NCBI GenBank assembly: GCA_016791115.1
Contig: JAEUNL010000004.1
Coordinates: 62,001-126,000 of the forward strand
DNA length: 64,000 bases
Direction: 5' to 3'
DNA from: Rhodocyclaceae bacterium
GTDB lineage: Bacteria > Pseudomonadota > Gammaproteobacteria > Burkholderiales > Rhodocyclaceae
The notes under the pieces are model-generated. The model saw only the letters and a list, made by a program, of their open reading frames with translations. It was not told the DNA's origin and made no database searches. The position numbers and the translations under genes are program-made. This document shows positions 48,001 to 56,757 of this stretch, one piece after another. Position 1 is the stretch's first letter, and every line of letters starts with the position of its first letter.

Positions 48001-49296
48001 GCGTCCGCGTATGCTTTCCGGCGTCAGGCCGAACTGCCGCGCGTAGGCGGGATTCGCCACCAGATAGCACAGATCCCGATCGAGCACGGTCAGCATGTCG
48101 CCGGATATCTCGACCACCTTCATCAACTGCTCACGCTCGCGCTCTGCCTTGCGGCGTTCGCTCACGTCGAGCACGGTCACGATGACCTGCTTTTCGCCAC
48201 CGTATTCGATCGGTGCCAGCGCGATCTCCGCCGGAAAGCAACTGCCGTCGCGCCGCCGTGCCGAAAGCTCCCTGCTTTGCGCCATCGGCCGCTGGCGCGG
48301 GCTGGCCATGAAACGTTGGTGAGACTCCCGATGCGCCTGTCGCAGATCCTCTGGCACCAGTTGGTCGTAGGCCATGCCCACCAGCTCACCCGACGTGTAC
48401 CCGAATACGCGGTCCGCGTTGTCGTTGCTGCGGACGATGCAGCCGCGCGCGTCCACCACCAACATGGCTTCGGGCGACGCATCGAGAATCAGGTTCGCGC
48501 GCGCCTCACTCTCACGTACCGCAGCTTCCAGCGCGCGCCGTTCGGTAATGTCTCGGCTGATCGCACCGATCGCAAAAATGCGTCCGCTGGCATCACGGAT
48601 CGGAAACTTCGCTGCACTGTAGATCAGTTCACGGTCGCCCAGCCGGAAGCGCTCCTCGAAGGTCATCGCCTGGCCCGACTCGATCACCAGACGGTCGTTG
48701 CGCGAGTAGTCGTCGGCAAGATCCGCCGGGAACAGGTCGCCTGCCGTGCGGCCGACCAGCCGTTCGGGAGGCGCTGCGAGCAGGTCGGCCATGTACCGAT
48801 TGACCGACAGGAGCCGTCCGGACAGATCCTTGATCCAGGCAATGCTGTCCGAGCCATCGAGGAAGGACTGCAGACGCGCCTCGCCCTCGCGCTGGGCGGC
48901 CTCCGCAGCACGACGTCCCCGGCGGTCGGCCGCTTCCGCCAGCCCGCGGTCGATCGCAGGCAACAGCCGTATCAGGTGGTCCTTGAGCACGAAATCCCAC
49001 GCACCGGCCTTGAGCAGATCGACCACACGCTCCTCTCCGACGACACCCGAAACGACAATGACCGGCACATCCGGAAGCCGCGACTGCAGGCGCGCCAGCA
49101 ATGCCCCCAGATCAATGCCGGGCAGGTTGAAGTCGCACAACACGGCATCCCACATCGATTCGTCGATTGCATCCGCGATCTGCCTGGCATCGGCCACATG
49201 GCGCAGCGATACCTCCACGCCATGCTCTCGCAGGTAGCGCTCTATCAGCAGTACGTCGGCAGGATTGTCTTCGATCAACAGCAGGTTCAACTTCAC
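45082..49296 (-). CDS. Hybrid sensor histidine kinase with intact N-terminal receiver, five PAS, REC and HPt
   Basis: 1404-aa soluble protein. An N-terminal receiver (about 1-125) with EDN and phosphoacceptor Asp in AVLCDFNLPG; five PAS domains (about 150-790); HisKA SHEIRTPLAAILG (about 815) with ILDFSKIEAGKL; HATPase NLLSNAVKF and GGTGLGL; receiver with VLTDIQMPG (about 1200); HPt with AHTLKGMAGN (about 1350). The GTG start 49296 overlaps the stop of the single-domain regulator by 4 bp (GTGA), which fixes the start; a farther ATG lies inside that gene. It is paralogous to 36991-41316, from which it is separated by the ahcY-metF block. Confidence 0.92.
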   Translation of the reverse strand: MKLNLLLIEDNPADVLLIERYLREHGVEVSLRHVADARQIADAIDESMWDAVLCDFNLPGIDLGALLARLQSRLPDVPVIVVSGVVGEERVVDLLKAGAWDFVLKDHLIRLLPAIDRGLAEAADRRGRRAAEAAQREGEARLQSFLDGSDSIAWIKDLSGRLLSVNRYMADLLAAPPERLVGRTAGDLFPADLADDYSRNDRLVIESGQAMTFEERFRLGDRELIYSAAKFPIRDASGRIFAIGAISRDITERRALEAAVRESEARANLILDASPEAMLVVDARGCIVRSNDNADRVFGYTSGELVGMAYDQLVPEDLRQAHRESHQRFMASPRQRPMAQSRELSARRRDGSCFPAEIALAPIEYGGEKQVIVTVLDVSERRKAEREREQLMKVVEISGDMLTVLDRDLCYLVANPAYARQFGLTPESIRGRKVSDVLGPQMFADVEPQLHGALEGKDQHFFVWRSFARGRRVALDIQYRPFAPNGRIEGIAVSLRDVTERVLAEQALARAQSMARVGSWRYDVATDVFHVSDEAMHLFGWHEPLNRGADLRAYVHPDDLPQVRARWAQSLAGGESYDTEHRIVIDGVTRHVHVLGEATRDEHGAVMHMVGVLQDITEVREAQLALQAQQVHLENLVAARTAALQQQTSYLHALIDNFPFRVWLKDPESRYLALNRANSASVGLTVNDIVGKTDEEFLPRELANRRVEEDRSVMRERQPRTAEIRVAGETGDTWFETYKAPVFDTGGGVIGTVGYARDITERKVLDAAREAALAEAQRLARVRSDFLANMSHEIRTPLAAILGLAQVGLRGDAGRRTAETFARILDSGQLLLGVINDILDFSKIEAGKLTVENAAFDPCEAVDRAVDFVSAQAEEKRLAFIVEEAADLPAVCSGDKLRVSQVLVNLLSNAVKFTERGRVSLKVSRETEWLRFDVVDTGIGMSPGQVERLFQPFEQADTSTTRRFGGTGLGLAISGRLVDLMGGKLSVDSRPGEGSRFTLRVPLRDASAPRAAQSAEVTLVGLDGETLSGVMAALEERGVRTCVAAPGNVFAGASDLVVLGCEAVDAALSASANRAIAAGRRVALACHHGDFCDGTLPLRDRTTRLEFPLRARHIISAALADPMPARSRPLPLHPRLSGLRVLAAEDNALNRVVLEEILQAEGALLTLTEDGERALEQFDRQGADAYDIVLTDIQMPGIDGYETARRILSRSPSMPVIGLTAHAMREERERCLAVGMVEHVAKPIDIDGLVDAILRHVPRLAREALPAARGDADSRAAEAPPAAPAIDWSALEERFPGRASFIDRLAQTLLRTQGETPARLREAVAHDDRAAIVFIAHTLKGMAGNLMAERLHRLARDTEMAAREESPLAGELAIRLANAMQEVIEAVQQRLAGGGSAAATTSGV

Positions 49297-49745
49297 CGGC
49301 CGCCCTCCCCCTCCTCGGGTGGTTCGTTGGTGGCAAGCCAATAAACACCCAGTCTGGCGACCGTCTCGGCAAACTCGCCGAAGTCCAGCGGTTTGCGCAC
49401 GAAGCTGTTCGCACCGTTGCGGTAGCTCGCAACCCGGTCGCGCTGCTCGTCAGTCGAGGTCAGGATGACCACCGGCAGCAATCGCGTGCGTTCGTCTGCG
49501 CGCAACCGCTCGAGCACCTCGAGGCCTCCTATGCGCGGCAGGTTGAGGTCGAGCATCACCACCGTTGGCAAAGGCTGCCCGGAACGGAAAGCGAATTCGC
49601 CTTCGGCGAACAGGAAATCCAGCGCCTGCTGACCATCGCGCACGACGTCGACATGGTTGGCCAGATGCACCTTGCGCAACGCGCGCAGGGTCAGCATCTC
49701 GTCCTGCGGATTATCTTCGACGAGCAATATGGTTCTGGCTTTCAT
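49293..49745 (-). CDS. Single-domain response regulator (CheY-like)
   Basis: 150-aa receiver with no output domain, of the Rcp1-like type found with phytochrome-like kinases. EDN at 10-12, phosphoacceptor Asp in VVMLDLNLPRIGG (about 66), the T/S position in VVILTSTDEQRD and the conserved Lys in RKPLDFGEF. It starts with ATGA overlap on the PAS kinase stop and ends overlapping the hybrid kinase start. It is likely a diffusible phospho-carrier between the two kinases. Confidence 0.93.
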   Translation of the reverse strand: MKARTILLVEDNPQDEMLTLRALRKVHLANHVDVVRDGQQALDFLFAEGEFAFRSGQPLPTVVMLDLNLPRIGGLEVLERLRADERTRLLPVVILTSTDEQRDRVASYRNGANSFVRKPLDFGEFAETVARLGVYWLATNEPPEEGEGGR

Positions 49746-52700
49746 GCGTCCTCCTCGTCAGCCAAAGCGACTAGAGGCAGGGAGAAACTGAACGTTGCGC
49801 CCGCGCCGCGGACACCGATCGCACGCAGGCGTCCGCCGTGCCGATTGACAATGCGCTGCACCGTTGCAAGGCCGATGCCGAGCCCCGGAAACTCGTCCTG
49901 CCGATGCAATCGCTGAAACGGATGAAACAGCTTCCCGGCATGCGCCATGTCGAACCCCGCCCCGTTGTCCTCGATGCAGATGAATCGCTCGCCTCCCTCG
50001 GAGTCAGGATAGACCCGTATCTTCGCCTCTTCGACATGCGACGTGTACTTCCAAGCATTGGAAAGCAGATTGCGCATCCCTGCTTCGAGCATGCGCCCGT
50101 CCCCGCGCGCCATCAGCCCGGGGGCAACCTGCCAGCTCACTCGCCGATGGGAATCGGCATGGGCATACTCGGCAAGCACGCGCTCCGCAATTGCGGAAAG
50201 ATCCACGCGGTCGCGACGAAGCACACCGCGCGTCTGACGTGAAAGCTGCAGCAGACCATCGATCAGATCGCCCATCGTCCTGCTGGCCCGTACGATCTGT
50301 TCCAGATAGACGTGCGCCTGCTCATCCAGTGTGCTTCCGTAATCTTCCACCAGGGCCTGGCTGAACCCGTTCATGGCACGCAACGGCGCGCGCAGGTCGT
50401 GGGAAACCGCGTACGCAAAACTGTCGAGCTCGGCGTTGGCGGCGCGCAGTTCCGCGGTGCGCTCATTGACGCGATGTTCGAGTTCGGTGTTGAGCGTGCG
50501 AATGGCTTCCTCGGCCCGCAGGCGCTCGGTAATGTCGCGCACCAATGCCAGAAAGAGTCGCTTGCCACGAACATAACAGGCGCTCACGCTGATCTCCACC
50601 GGGAACTCGCTACCGTCTTTCCGTCTGTGCGTGCCATACAGGCGCGCCGGTTGCCCTGTCTGCAGGGTGTTCCACATGTCCCGCAGATAGGCAGTATCGA
50701 AACCCCGTTCGATATCGACGACCGACATGCGCATTAGTTCGTCGCGTGCATAGCCGAGGCTTTCGCAGGCGAGGCGGTTCGCGTCGACGACGGCACCCGT
50801 CTCGTCGTGAACGAAGAACGCATCGGAAGCCTGTTCGACCAATGTGCGGAAGCGCTCCTCGTTCTCGCGCAATGCCTGTTCGGCGAGCTTGCGCGGCGTG
50901 ATGTCGAGCTCCGCCCCGATCGTGCGCACGGCGCGGCAGTTCTCGCCCTCGCCGTCGAAGAAGGTGCGGCTGCGGGCACTGAGCCAGCGCACACTGCCAT
51001 CCGCCAGGGAAATCCGGTATTCGATCGCGAACATGCCGTCGCCGCCAGGCCGGTGTGCGCGCTCCAGAGCCTCGATGAAACCGGCTCGATCCGCCGGCGC
51101 CACCGACGCGATGAGTGACGGCAGCGAAGGGGGTTCATCCGCGCGCCAGTCGTGCATCTCGCGCTGCCGGGGTGACCAGTGCAGCGTGTTCGTCACATGA
51201 TCGTGATCGAAGGAACCCAGACCCGCCACGCTGATCGCCTGCTCCAGGCGCTCCTCACTTTGCTGCCGCGCGCGCTCTGCCTCCCGGCGCTCGGTGACGT
51301 CCCGATGCAATGCGAGAAAGCCCGTCAGTCCGCCCTCCGGATCCTTGATCGAGACGCCGACGGACTCGGCCCAGAACGTCGAGCCATCCTTGCACCGATA
51401 CTGCATCTGGAAGGGAAGCGTAAGCGGCTGTGCACCTTCCTTGATGTCCAGCTTGTTCACGTAATACTTGCTCCCCGCCTCGCCAAACCCTGCTGGATCG
51501 GCGTAGAGAAATGCCGTGGTCCGTCCGGTCACTTCGTCCGGCCCATAGCCGAACATTCGCGTGAATGCAGGATTGACCAACACGATGCGCCGATTCGCGT
51601 CCACCTGGACGATTGCATCAGCAATCGCGTCGAAGATGGTGCGCAGGCGGGCCTCGCTTTCGCGCAGGGCGCGTTCTGCCTGCTTGCGCTCAGTGATGTC
51701 TCGAATCACCGTGACCAGGTAAGGATTGCCGCCGGCGTGCACCAGACTGATGCTGACCTCGACCGGCATCGAGCGACCGTCCTTGCACACATGTCGGTCC
51801 TCGAACAGGCTGTGGCCACTTTGCATCACCTGATCGACGTACTGCGACCAGCGGCGTTCGTCGGGCCGGAAATCCGCGAACTGCGTGACGTCCATGCGGC
51901 ACAGTTCGGATCGCGTATAGCCCAGCATCCGGCAAGCGGCTTCATTTACGTCGATCGGCACGGTGGTGTTCGGCCGATAGACGTAGATGCCGTCGCGGAC
52001 GTTGTCGAGCAGGCGGCGGAACAACCTTGCTTCGTCCTCGCTTTGGCGTCGCGCCTGGATGTCCTCGATGACCGCAATAAAGTAATCAGGCTGTCCGGCA
52101 GCATCGCGCACCAGCGAAGTCGTCAGATTGATCCAGACCGACGTACCTTCCTTTCGCATGTAGCGCTTCTCGATGCAGTAGGTATTTGCCTCGCCCTGCA
52201 AAAGTTGGCGTATGTGAACCAGATCGAGATTGAGATCCTCGGCGTGGGTGATGTCCTGGAATGTCAGCGCCAACAACTCGTCCCGCGTGTACCCGACGAT
52301 TTCGCACAGTTTCTGGTTGACACGCAACCAGCGGCCGTCGGGCGCGACATGCGCCAGGCCGACCGCGGCCTGCTCGAACGTGGCGCGAAAGCGCGCCTCG
52401 GTTTCGCGGCGCGCAAGTTCCGCCTGGTCGCGCTGACCTTCATGAGCCGCATAAGCAAAGGCAAATGCAAGATCGCGTGCGACCTCCTCGAACAACTCGA
52501 CCTCGCGCGGGCCGAAGCGGCCGCGGACATTCGAATGGAATGCGATTGCCGCCTCGACGCGATCGAAGGGACGGATCGGCAGCGCCAGCAAAGCCGGGAT
52601 GCCGAGCGCCATGGCGCGGTCGCGCCACGCGGCGGAGAACGGCGCCACCGAGAGGTCGTTGCAGACAAAGGCACGTCCGGCGAGCAATTGCGTCTGCAGC

Positions 52701-53188
52701 TCGGACGCCTGACCCACGCGCGCGTCCGGTCCGACATTGAGTGCGTCGAGCACCTCCAGGGCGGTGCCGCCGTGGGCGAGGATTTCCCAGCTGCCGCTCG
52801 CCGGTTCGAGACGCGCAATCCAGACCAGCGGAAAATCGCCGCTCTCCGCCGCGGCCTCGCACACCCCATCCAGAACGCCCGGTGTGCCGCGCAGGCGCAC
52901 CATCGCCTGGGCAACCTGACTGCGCAATGAAAGCAGCGCATTGGTGCGCCGCACCTCGTCCTCGCGCGACGAACGGTGGCGTTGCGCGAGCCGGATAAGG
53001 CCGAGCACCAGCAGGGTCGACAACAGCACGTAACCCCAGCCCTTCCAGGTCTGGTAACGCGTAAGCTGGTCGGGATCGCGGCTGATCGCGGCGAGAAACC
53101 GGTCGCTGAAGAAAATCCACAGTGCGCCGGCGAGTCCATACAGCCCGGCGAGCAAAAGCGAAGCAAGTCGATCGGATAGGCGACGCAT
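49742..53188 (-). CDS. Membrane GAF/multi-PAS histidine kinase
   Basis: 1148-aa kinase. Two N-terminal TM helices (about 12-30 and 45-65, LLAGLYGLAGALWIFF and WGYVLLSTLLVLGLI) with a short periplasmic loop. Then GAF (about 95-255), PAS domains from about 275 to 885 (five in order, many with RDITERKQAE-type PAC ends), HisKA with YAVSHDLRAPLRAMNGFS (about 925) and HATPase with NLLSNAWKY and GLGIGLATV. There is no receiver. ATG 53188 is chosen for the TM-led start; an upstream 46-residue extension is not homologous. It is the first gene of the three-gene operon ending in the hybrid kinase. Confidence 0.9.
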   Translation of the reverse strand: MRRLSDRLASLLLAGLYGLAGALWIFFSDRFLAAISRDPDQLTRYQTWKGWGYVLLSTLLVLGLIRLAQRHRSSREDEVRRTNALLSLRSQVAQAMVRLRGTPGVLDGVCEAAAESGDFPLVWIARLEPASGSWEILAHGGTALEVLDALNVGPDARVGQASELQTQLLAGRAFVCNDLSVAPFSAAWRDRAMALGIPALLALPIRPFDRVEAAIAFHSNVRGRFGPREVELFEEVARDLAFAFAYAAHEGQRDQAELARRETEARFRATFEQAAVGLAHVAPDGRWLRVNQKLCEIVGYTRDELLALTFQDITHAEDLNLDLVHIRQLLQGEANTYCIEKRYMRKEGTSVWINLTTSLVRDAAGQPDYFIAVIEDIQARRQSEDEARLFRRLLDNVRDGIYVYRPNTTVPIDVNEAACRMLGYTRSELCRMDVTQFADFRPDERRWSQYVDQVMQSGHSLFEDRHVCKDGRSMPVEVSISLVHAGGNPYLVTVIRDITERKQAERALRESEARLRTIFDAIADAIVQVDANRRIVLVNPAFTRMFGYGPDEVTGRTTAFLYADPAGFGEAGSKYYVNKLDIKEGAQPLTLPFQMQYRCKDGSTFWAESVGVSIKDPEGGLTGFLALHRDVTERREAERARQQSEERLEQAISVAGLGSFDHDHVTNTLHWSPRQREMHDWRADEPPSLPSLIASVAPADRAGFIEALERAHRPGGDGMFAIEYRISLADGSVRWLSARSRTFFDGEGENCRAVRTIGAELDITPRKLAEQALRENEERFRTLVEQASDAFFVHDETGAVVDANRLACESLGYARDELMRMSVVDIERGFDTAYLRDMWNTLQTGQPARLYGTHRRKDGSEFPVEISVSACYVRGKRLFLALVRDITERLRAEEAIRTLNTELEHRVNERTAELRAANAELDSFAYAVSHDLRAPLRAMNGFSQALVEDYGSTLDEQAHVYLEQIVRASRTMGDLIDGLLQLSRQTRGVLRRDRVDLSAIAERVLAEYAHADSHRRVSWQVAPGLMARGDGRMLEAGMRNLLSNAWKYTSHVEEAKIRVYPDSEGGERFICIEDNGAGFDMAHAGKLFHPFQRLHRQDEFPGLGIGLATVQRIVNRHGGRLRAIGVRGAGATFSFSLPLVALADEEDA

Positions 53189-53299
53189 TGCGTTCTTATG
53201 GTAGAGGGAATAGCCCGGACGCGCGGGGCGACGATCTCTATCGCACATGCTGCCCGCGTTTCCGGCGATTATGCGCTGCCCACCGTGGCGCCGCGTAGA

Positions 53300-53314
53300 C
53301 CGGGAAAACCCCGG
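53300..53314. terminator. Weak hairpin after the DUF3391/HD-GYP gene
   Basis: CCGGG / CCCGG 5-bp stem with an A-rich 5-base loop, 21 bases past the stop on the minus strand. Low support. Confidence 0.25.
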
Positions 53315-53335
53315 CTCGGGCGGCAACCGCGCCGC

Positions 53336-54559
53336 TCAACCTGCAGTCGCCCACATCTCCGACAGGTCACCGAATCCCCATCGAGACGGATCTTCATGGT
53401 CGACGATGCGGTCTGGACAACCCGGCCGGTCGAGATCGACCAGTTCCGGCCGCACATGGGCGTTCGAACGGGTCGAGAAAAACACCTTCACCTGCGGCGT
53501 CAGCAGCGACTTCCCGGTCTGCGACACGACGACGCCGAGCCGGCCCGACTGCAATCGCACCAGGCTGCCCAGCGGATAGATGCCGACCGCCTTGACGAAG
53601 GCGCGGAACACCGTCGGGTCGAAGTGGCCGTTGGACCATTCCGTCATCTTGCGCAGCGATTCGGTCGGCGCCCAGCCGGCCTTGTAGGGACGGTTGGAGG
53701 TGATTGCGTCATACACGTCGCACACCGCGCCCATCTTGGCGACCAGGCTGATCGCGTCGCCGGCGAGGCGGTGCGGATAGCCGCTGCCGTCGACCTTTTC
53801 GTGGTGGTGCAGGCAGACGTCGAGGGTGGTTTCGCCGACGCCGCGCCCCTCCTGCAGCATCTTCCAGCCCTCCTCGGGATGCGACTTGACGCAGACGAAC
53901 TCGGAATCGGTGAGCTTGCCCGGCTTGTTCAGGATGTCGAGCGGAATCGCCATCTTCCCGATGTCGTGGAGCAGCCCGGCCAATCCGACCTCGCGGATCA
54001 TCTTCTCGTCCAGCCCGAGTTCGCGCCCCAGCGCGACCATCAGTGCGCAGACGGCCACGGAATGCATGTAGGTGTAGTCGTCCTTGGTCTTGAGCCGCGC
54101 CAGGCTGATCAGGGCACCCGGATTGCGCAGAACCGAGCCGGCAATCTCCTCGACCAGCGGGCCGGCCGATTCGGCGTCGATCGCCTGGCCCATGCGGGCT
54201 TCCTGGAACATCGAGGTGACGGCCTCCTTCGCCGTCGACACGATGCGTGCCGCACGCTGCAGTTCGGCGGCGGCCTCCACCCTGGCGGGCGGCGCCGGCA
54301 GCTCCTCGGGCGCCACGACAGGCGCCGGTTCGGCCGCTGGTTCGGGGGCGGCTTGGGCAACCACGGGCGGCGCGACGTCGAGACCCTTCGCGGTATCGAT
54401 CCACACGTCGCGGATCCCCGATTCGACGATGCGGCGGATGTCCTTCGGGTCGGTGATCTTGAAACTGGTGCGCCAGAACGGGTGCTCGAGCCAGGAGCCG
54501 CACAACTCCTGCAGGAACATGCCGGTGCGCAATTGGCCGGTGGAGATTCGCTTCAGCAT
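53336..54559 (-). CDS. DUF3391 and HD-GYP domain protein
   Basis: 407-aa soluble predicted c-di-GMP phosphodiesterase. DUF3391 at the N terminus (about 1-130: KRISTGQLRTGMFLQELCG, VWIDTAKG), a low-complexity Ala/Pro linker (about 65-90), then HD-GYP (about 140-330) with HSVAVCALMVAL, HDIGKMAIP and HHEKVDGSGYPHRL. All catalytic motifs are intact. A C-terminal 80 residues end with a small beta domain (GSLVRLQSGRLGVVV). It is followed upstream by a divergent RNB ribonuclease gene 282 bp away. Confidence 0.92.
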   Translation of the reverse strand: MLKRISTGQLRTGMFLQELCGSWLEHPFWRTSFKITDPKDIRRIVESGIRDVWIDTAKGLDVAPPVVAQAAPEPAAEPAPVVAPEELPAPPARVEAAAELQRAARIVSTAKEAVTSMFQEARMGQAIDAESAGPLVEEIAGSVLRNPGALISLARLKTKDDYTYMHSVAVCALMVALGRELGLDEKMIREVGLAGLLHDIGKMAIPLDILNKPGKLTDSEFVCVKSHPEEGWKMLQEGRGVGETTLDVCLHHHEKVDGSGYPHRLAGDAISLVAKMGAVCDVYDAITSNRPYKAGWAPTESLRKMTEWSNGHFDPTVFRAFVKAVGIYPLGSLVRLQSGRLGVVVSQTGKSLLTPQVKVFFSTRSNAHVRPELVDLDRPGCPDRIVDHEDPSRWGFGDLSEMWATAG

Positions 54560-54624
54560 CGTTTTGTGGCGATTCCAAGGGTTGTCGTTATCGTCCTGTA
54601 ACGGCGCAAGAACGAAGATCTGAA

Positions 54625-54698
54625 CCGGCCGGGAAGGCGCATGAACAGGCGCTCTTCAGGCATGCACCGCGACACGCCAGGCGGGACGCCGGCTCCGG
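54625..54698 (-). repeat. Intergenic repeat element, copy B
   Basis: 74 bp in the divergent gap before the RNB gene. The minus strand aligns with the plus strand of 36882-36957 and, in its last part, the minus strand of 10336-10380. The common core is GAAGA.CG...(T)TTCATGC. Confidence 0.45.
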
Positions 54699-54806
54699 AA
54701 ATGGCACGCCTGAAACGGCCATCCCATGCGGACCTCAGGCCTGCCATTCCTGCGAGACCCAGATCGGCGCACCTCCGCGGCGCGCCGGCGCGACAGACAC
54801 CTCCTG

Positions 54807-54812
54807 TATAAT
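54807..54812 (+). promoter_or_regulatory. Consensus -10 TATAAT before the RNB gene
   Basis: A perfect TATAAT, 29 bases upstream of the RNB start. No good -35 hexamer is seen at the standard spacing. Confidence 0.5.
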
Positions 54813-54841
54813 TCTTGGCCGAGCAATCCCGCCCCGCCGCA

Positions 54842-56746
54842 ATGAACGTCCTGTTCGAGGAAGACGGCAGCTTCAAGACCGCCGCAATCCTCACCGATAA
54901 CGACACTTCCCTGCAGGTCGAAACCGCCTCCGGCAAGCGCGCCAAGATCAAGGCGGCCAACGTGCTGCTGCGGTTTCGCGAACCGGGCTGTGCTGGCCTG
55001 CTCGACGCCGCCGAGTCCCAAGCCGAAACGATCGAAACCGAATTCCTCTACGAGGTCTGCGGCGACGCCGAGTTCGCTTTCGGCGAGCTCGCCCGCGAGT
55101 ACTACGGACACGAACCGGGCGCGGTGGAATCCACCGCGATCCTGCTGCGCCTGCATGCTGCGCCGATCTGGTTTCACCGCAAGGGAAAGGGCCGCTTCCG
55201 CAAGGCGCCGCCAGAGATCCTGCAGGCCGCGCTGGCCGGGCTGGAGAAGAAGAAACACCAGGCCGCAGCCATCGAGCGCATGACCGCCGACCTGCTCGCC
55301 GGCCGCCTGCCGGCAGAGTTCGCGCCGCTGATCGAGCAGTTGCTCTACAAACCGGATCGCAACCGCCTCGAGGCCAAGGCACTCGAAGCCGCCTGCGGCG
55401 AAAGCGGCGCATCTGCGCCGAAACTGTTGGCGCGCGCCGGCGGCATCGCCAGCGCGCACGACTACCATCTTGGCCGCTTCCTGTTCGAGCAGTTCCCCGA
55501 AGGCACCGACTTTCCGACGCACGAAGTAGCCGCCGAACCCGGCGACCTGCCGCTCGCCGGCGTACGCGCCTTTTCGATCGACGACGCGCACACCACCGAG
55601 ATCGACGATGCGCTGTCGGTCACGCCGACGGCGGACGGCTGGCGCATCGGCATCCACATCGCAGCGCCCGGATTGGGTTTCGCGCCGGGCTCGCCGCTCG
55701 ACGCAATCGCGCGCCGCCGGCTGTCTACGGTCTATATGCCGGGACGCAAGATCACCATGCTGCCGGACGGGCTGGTCGAACGTTACACGCTGGCCGCCGG
55801 CGGCTGTCCAGCCGCGCTCTCGCTCTACCTCGACGTAGGCAGAGACCTGGTGCTGCGCGGCCACGAATCGCGCATCGAGTGCGTGCCGATCGCTGCCAAC
55901 CTGCGCCACCACGACATCGAACCGCTGTTCAACGACGAGACTGTCGCCGCCGGCACGGTGCCGCCCTTCGAATTCCGCGACGAACTCCTGCTGCTGTGGC
56001 AGCTTGCCAACGTGTTCGAAGCCGGGCGCGGCAAGCCGGCTGCCAACCAGCTGGGCAAGGATTACAACTTCCGCGTCGACTGGACGGCCGGCGATGGCGA
56101 TGGTCCGGGTCGCATCGAGATCGAGGAGCGCAAGCGCGGCAGCCCGCTCGACAAACTGGTGGCCGAAATGATGATCGTCGCCAACAGCACCTGGGGCCGC
56201 ATGCTGGACGAGGCGAAGGTGCCCGGCCTCTACCGCGCGCAGAACGGCGGCAAGGTGCGCATGACCACCCAGGCGGCGCCTCACGAGGGGCTCGGCGTCG
56301 ATTGTTATGCCTGGTCGACCAGCCCGCTGCGCCGCTATGTAGACCTGGTGAACCAGTGGCAGATGATCGCGCTGCTGCGCAGCGAAACCGCGCCCTTCGC
56401 ACCAAAGTCCGACGCGCTGCTCACCGCGATGCGCGACTTCGAGCTCACCTATGCCGCCTATGCCGAATTCCAGCGCAACATGGAACGCTGGTGGTGCCTG
56501 CGCTGGCTGCGCCAGCAGGGCCAGACGCGCGTGCCCGCCCGCGTGCTGCGCGAAAGTCTGGTGCGTTGCACCCATCTGCCGCTGGTGCTGCGCGTGCCCT
56601 CGCTGCCGGCGCTGGATGCGGGAACCCCGGTCATCCTTGAAGTCGAAGCGATCGACCTGATGGATGCCGAGATCCGCGCCCGATTCCTCGAATTGGCGCC
56701 GGAAAGCCCTGCTGACGAGATGGAGCCGGAAGCCGCGCCGGAGTAG
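54842..56746 (+). CDS. RNB domain ribonuclease (RNase II/R family)
   Basis: 634-aa 3'-5' exoribonuclease of the RNB family. An N-terminal small beta domain is followed by the RNB core (about 240-540) with the metal-binding IDDAHTTEIDDALSV (Asp cluster) and MTTQAAPHEGLG and STSPLRRYVDLVNQWQ near the end. No S1 or cold-shock domain is evident at the ends, so it is shorter than RNase R and closer to a stand-alone type common in betaproteobacteria. It is not clearly the orthologue of E. coli rnb, so no symbol is given. TonB-like and aroE follow on the same strand. Confidence 0.85.
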   Translation: MNVLFEEDGSFKTAAILTDNDTSLQVETASGKRAKIKAANVLLRFREPGCAGLLDAAESQAETIETEFLYEVCGDAEFAFGELAREYYGHEPGAVESTAILLRLHAAPIWFHRKGKGRFRKAPPEILQAALAGLEKKKHQAAAIERMTADLLAGRLPAEFAPLIEQLLYKPDRNRLEAKALEAACGESGASAPKLLARAGGIASAHDYHLGRFLFEQFPEGTDFPTHEVAAEPGDLPLAGVRAFSIDDAHTTEIDDALSVTPTADGWRIGIHIAAPGLGFAPGSPLDAIARRRLSTVYMPGRKITMLPDGLVERYTLAAGGCPAALSLYLDVGRDLVLRGHESRIECVPIAANLRHHDIEPLFNDETVAAGTVPPFEFRDELLLLWQLANVFEAGRGKPAANQLGKDYNFRVDWTAGDGDGPGRIEIEERKRGSPLDKLVAEMMIVANSTWGRMLDEAKVPGLYRAQNGGKVRMTTQAAPHEGLGVDCYAWSTSPLRRYVDLVNQWQMIALLRSETAPFAPKSDALLTAMRDFELTYAAYAEFQRNMERWWCLRWLRQQGQTRVPARVLRESLVRCTHLPLVLRVPSLPALDAGTPVILEVEAIDLMDAEIRARFLELAPESPADEMEPEAAPE

Positions 56747-56757
56747 AATCCGGGCCC

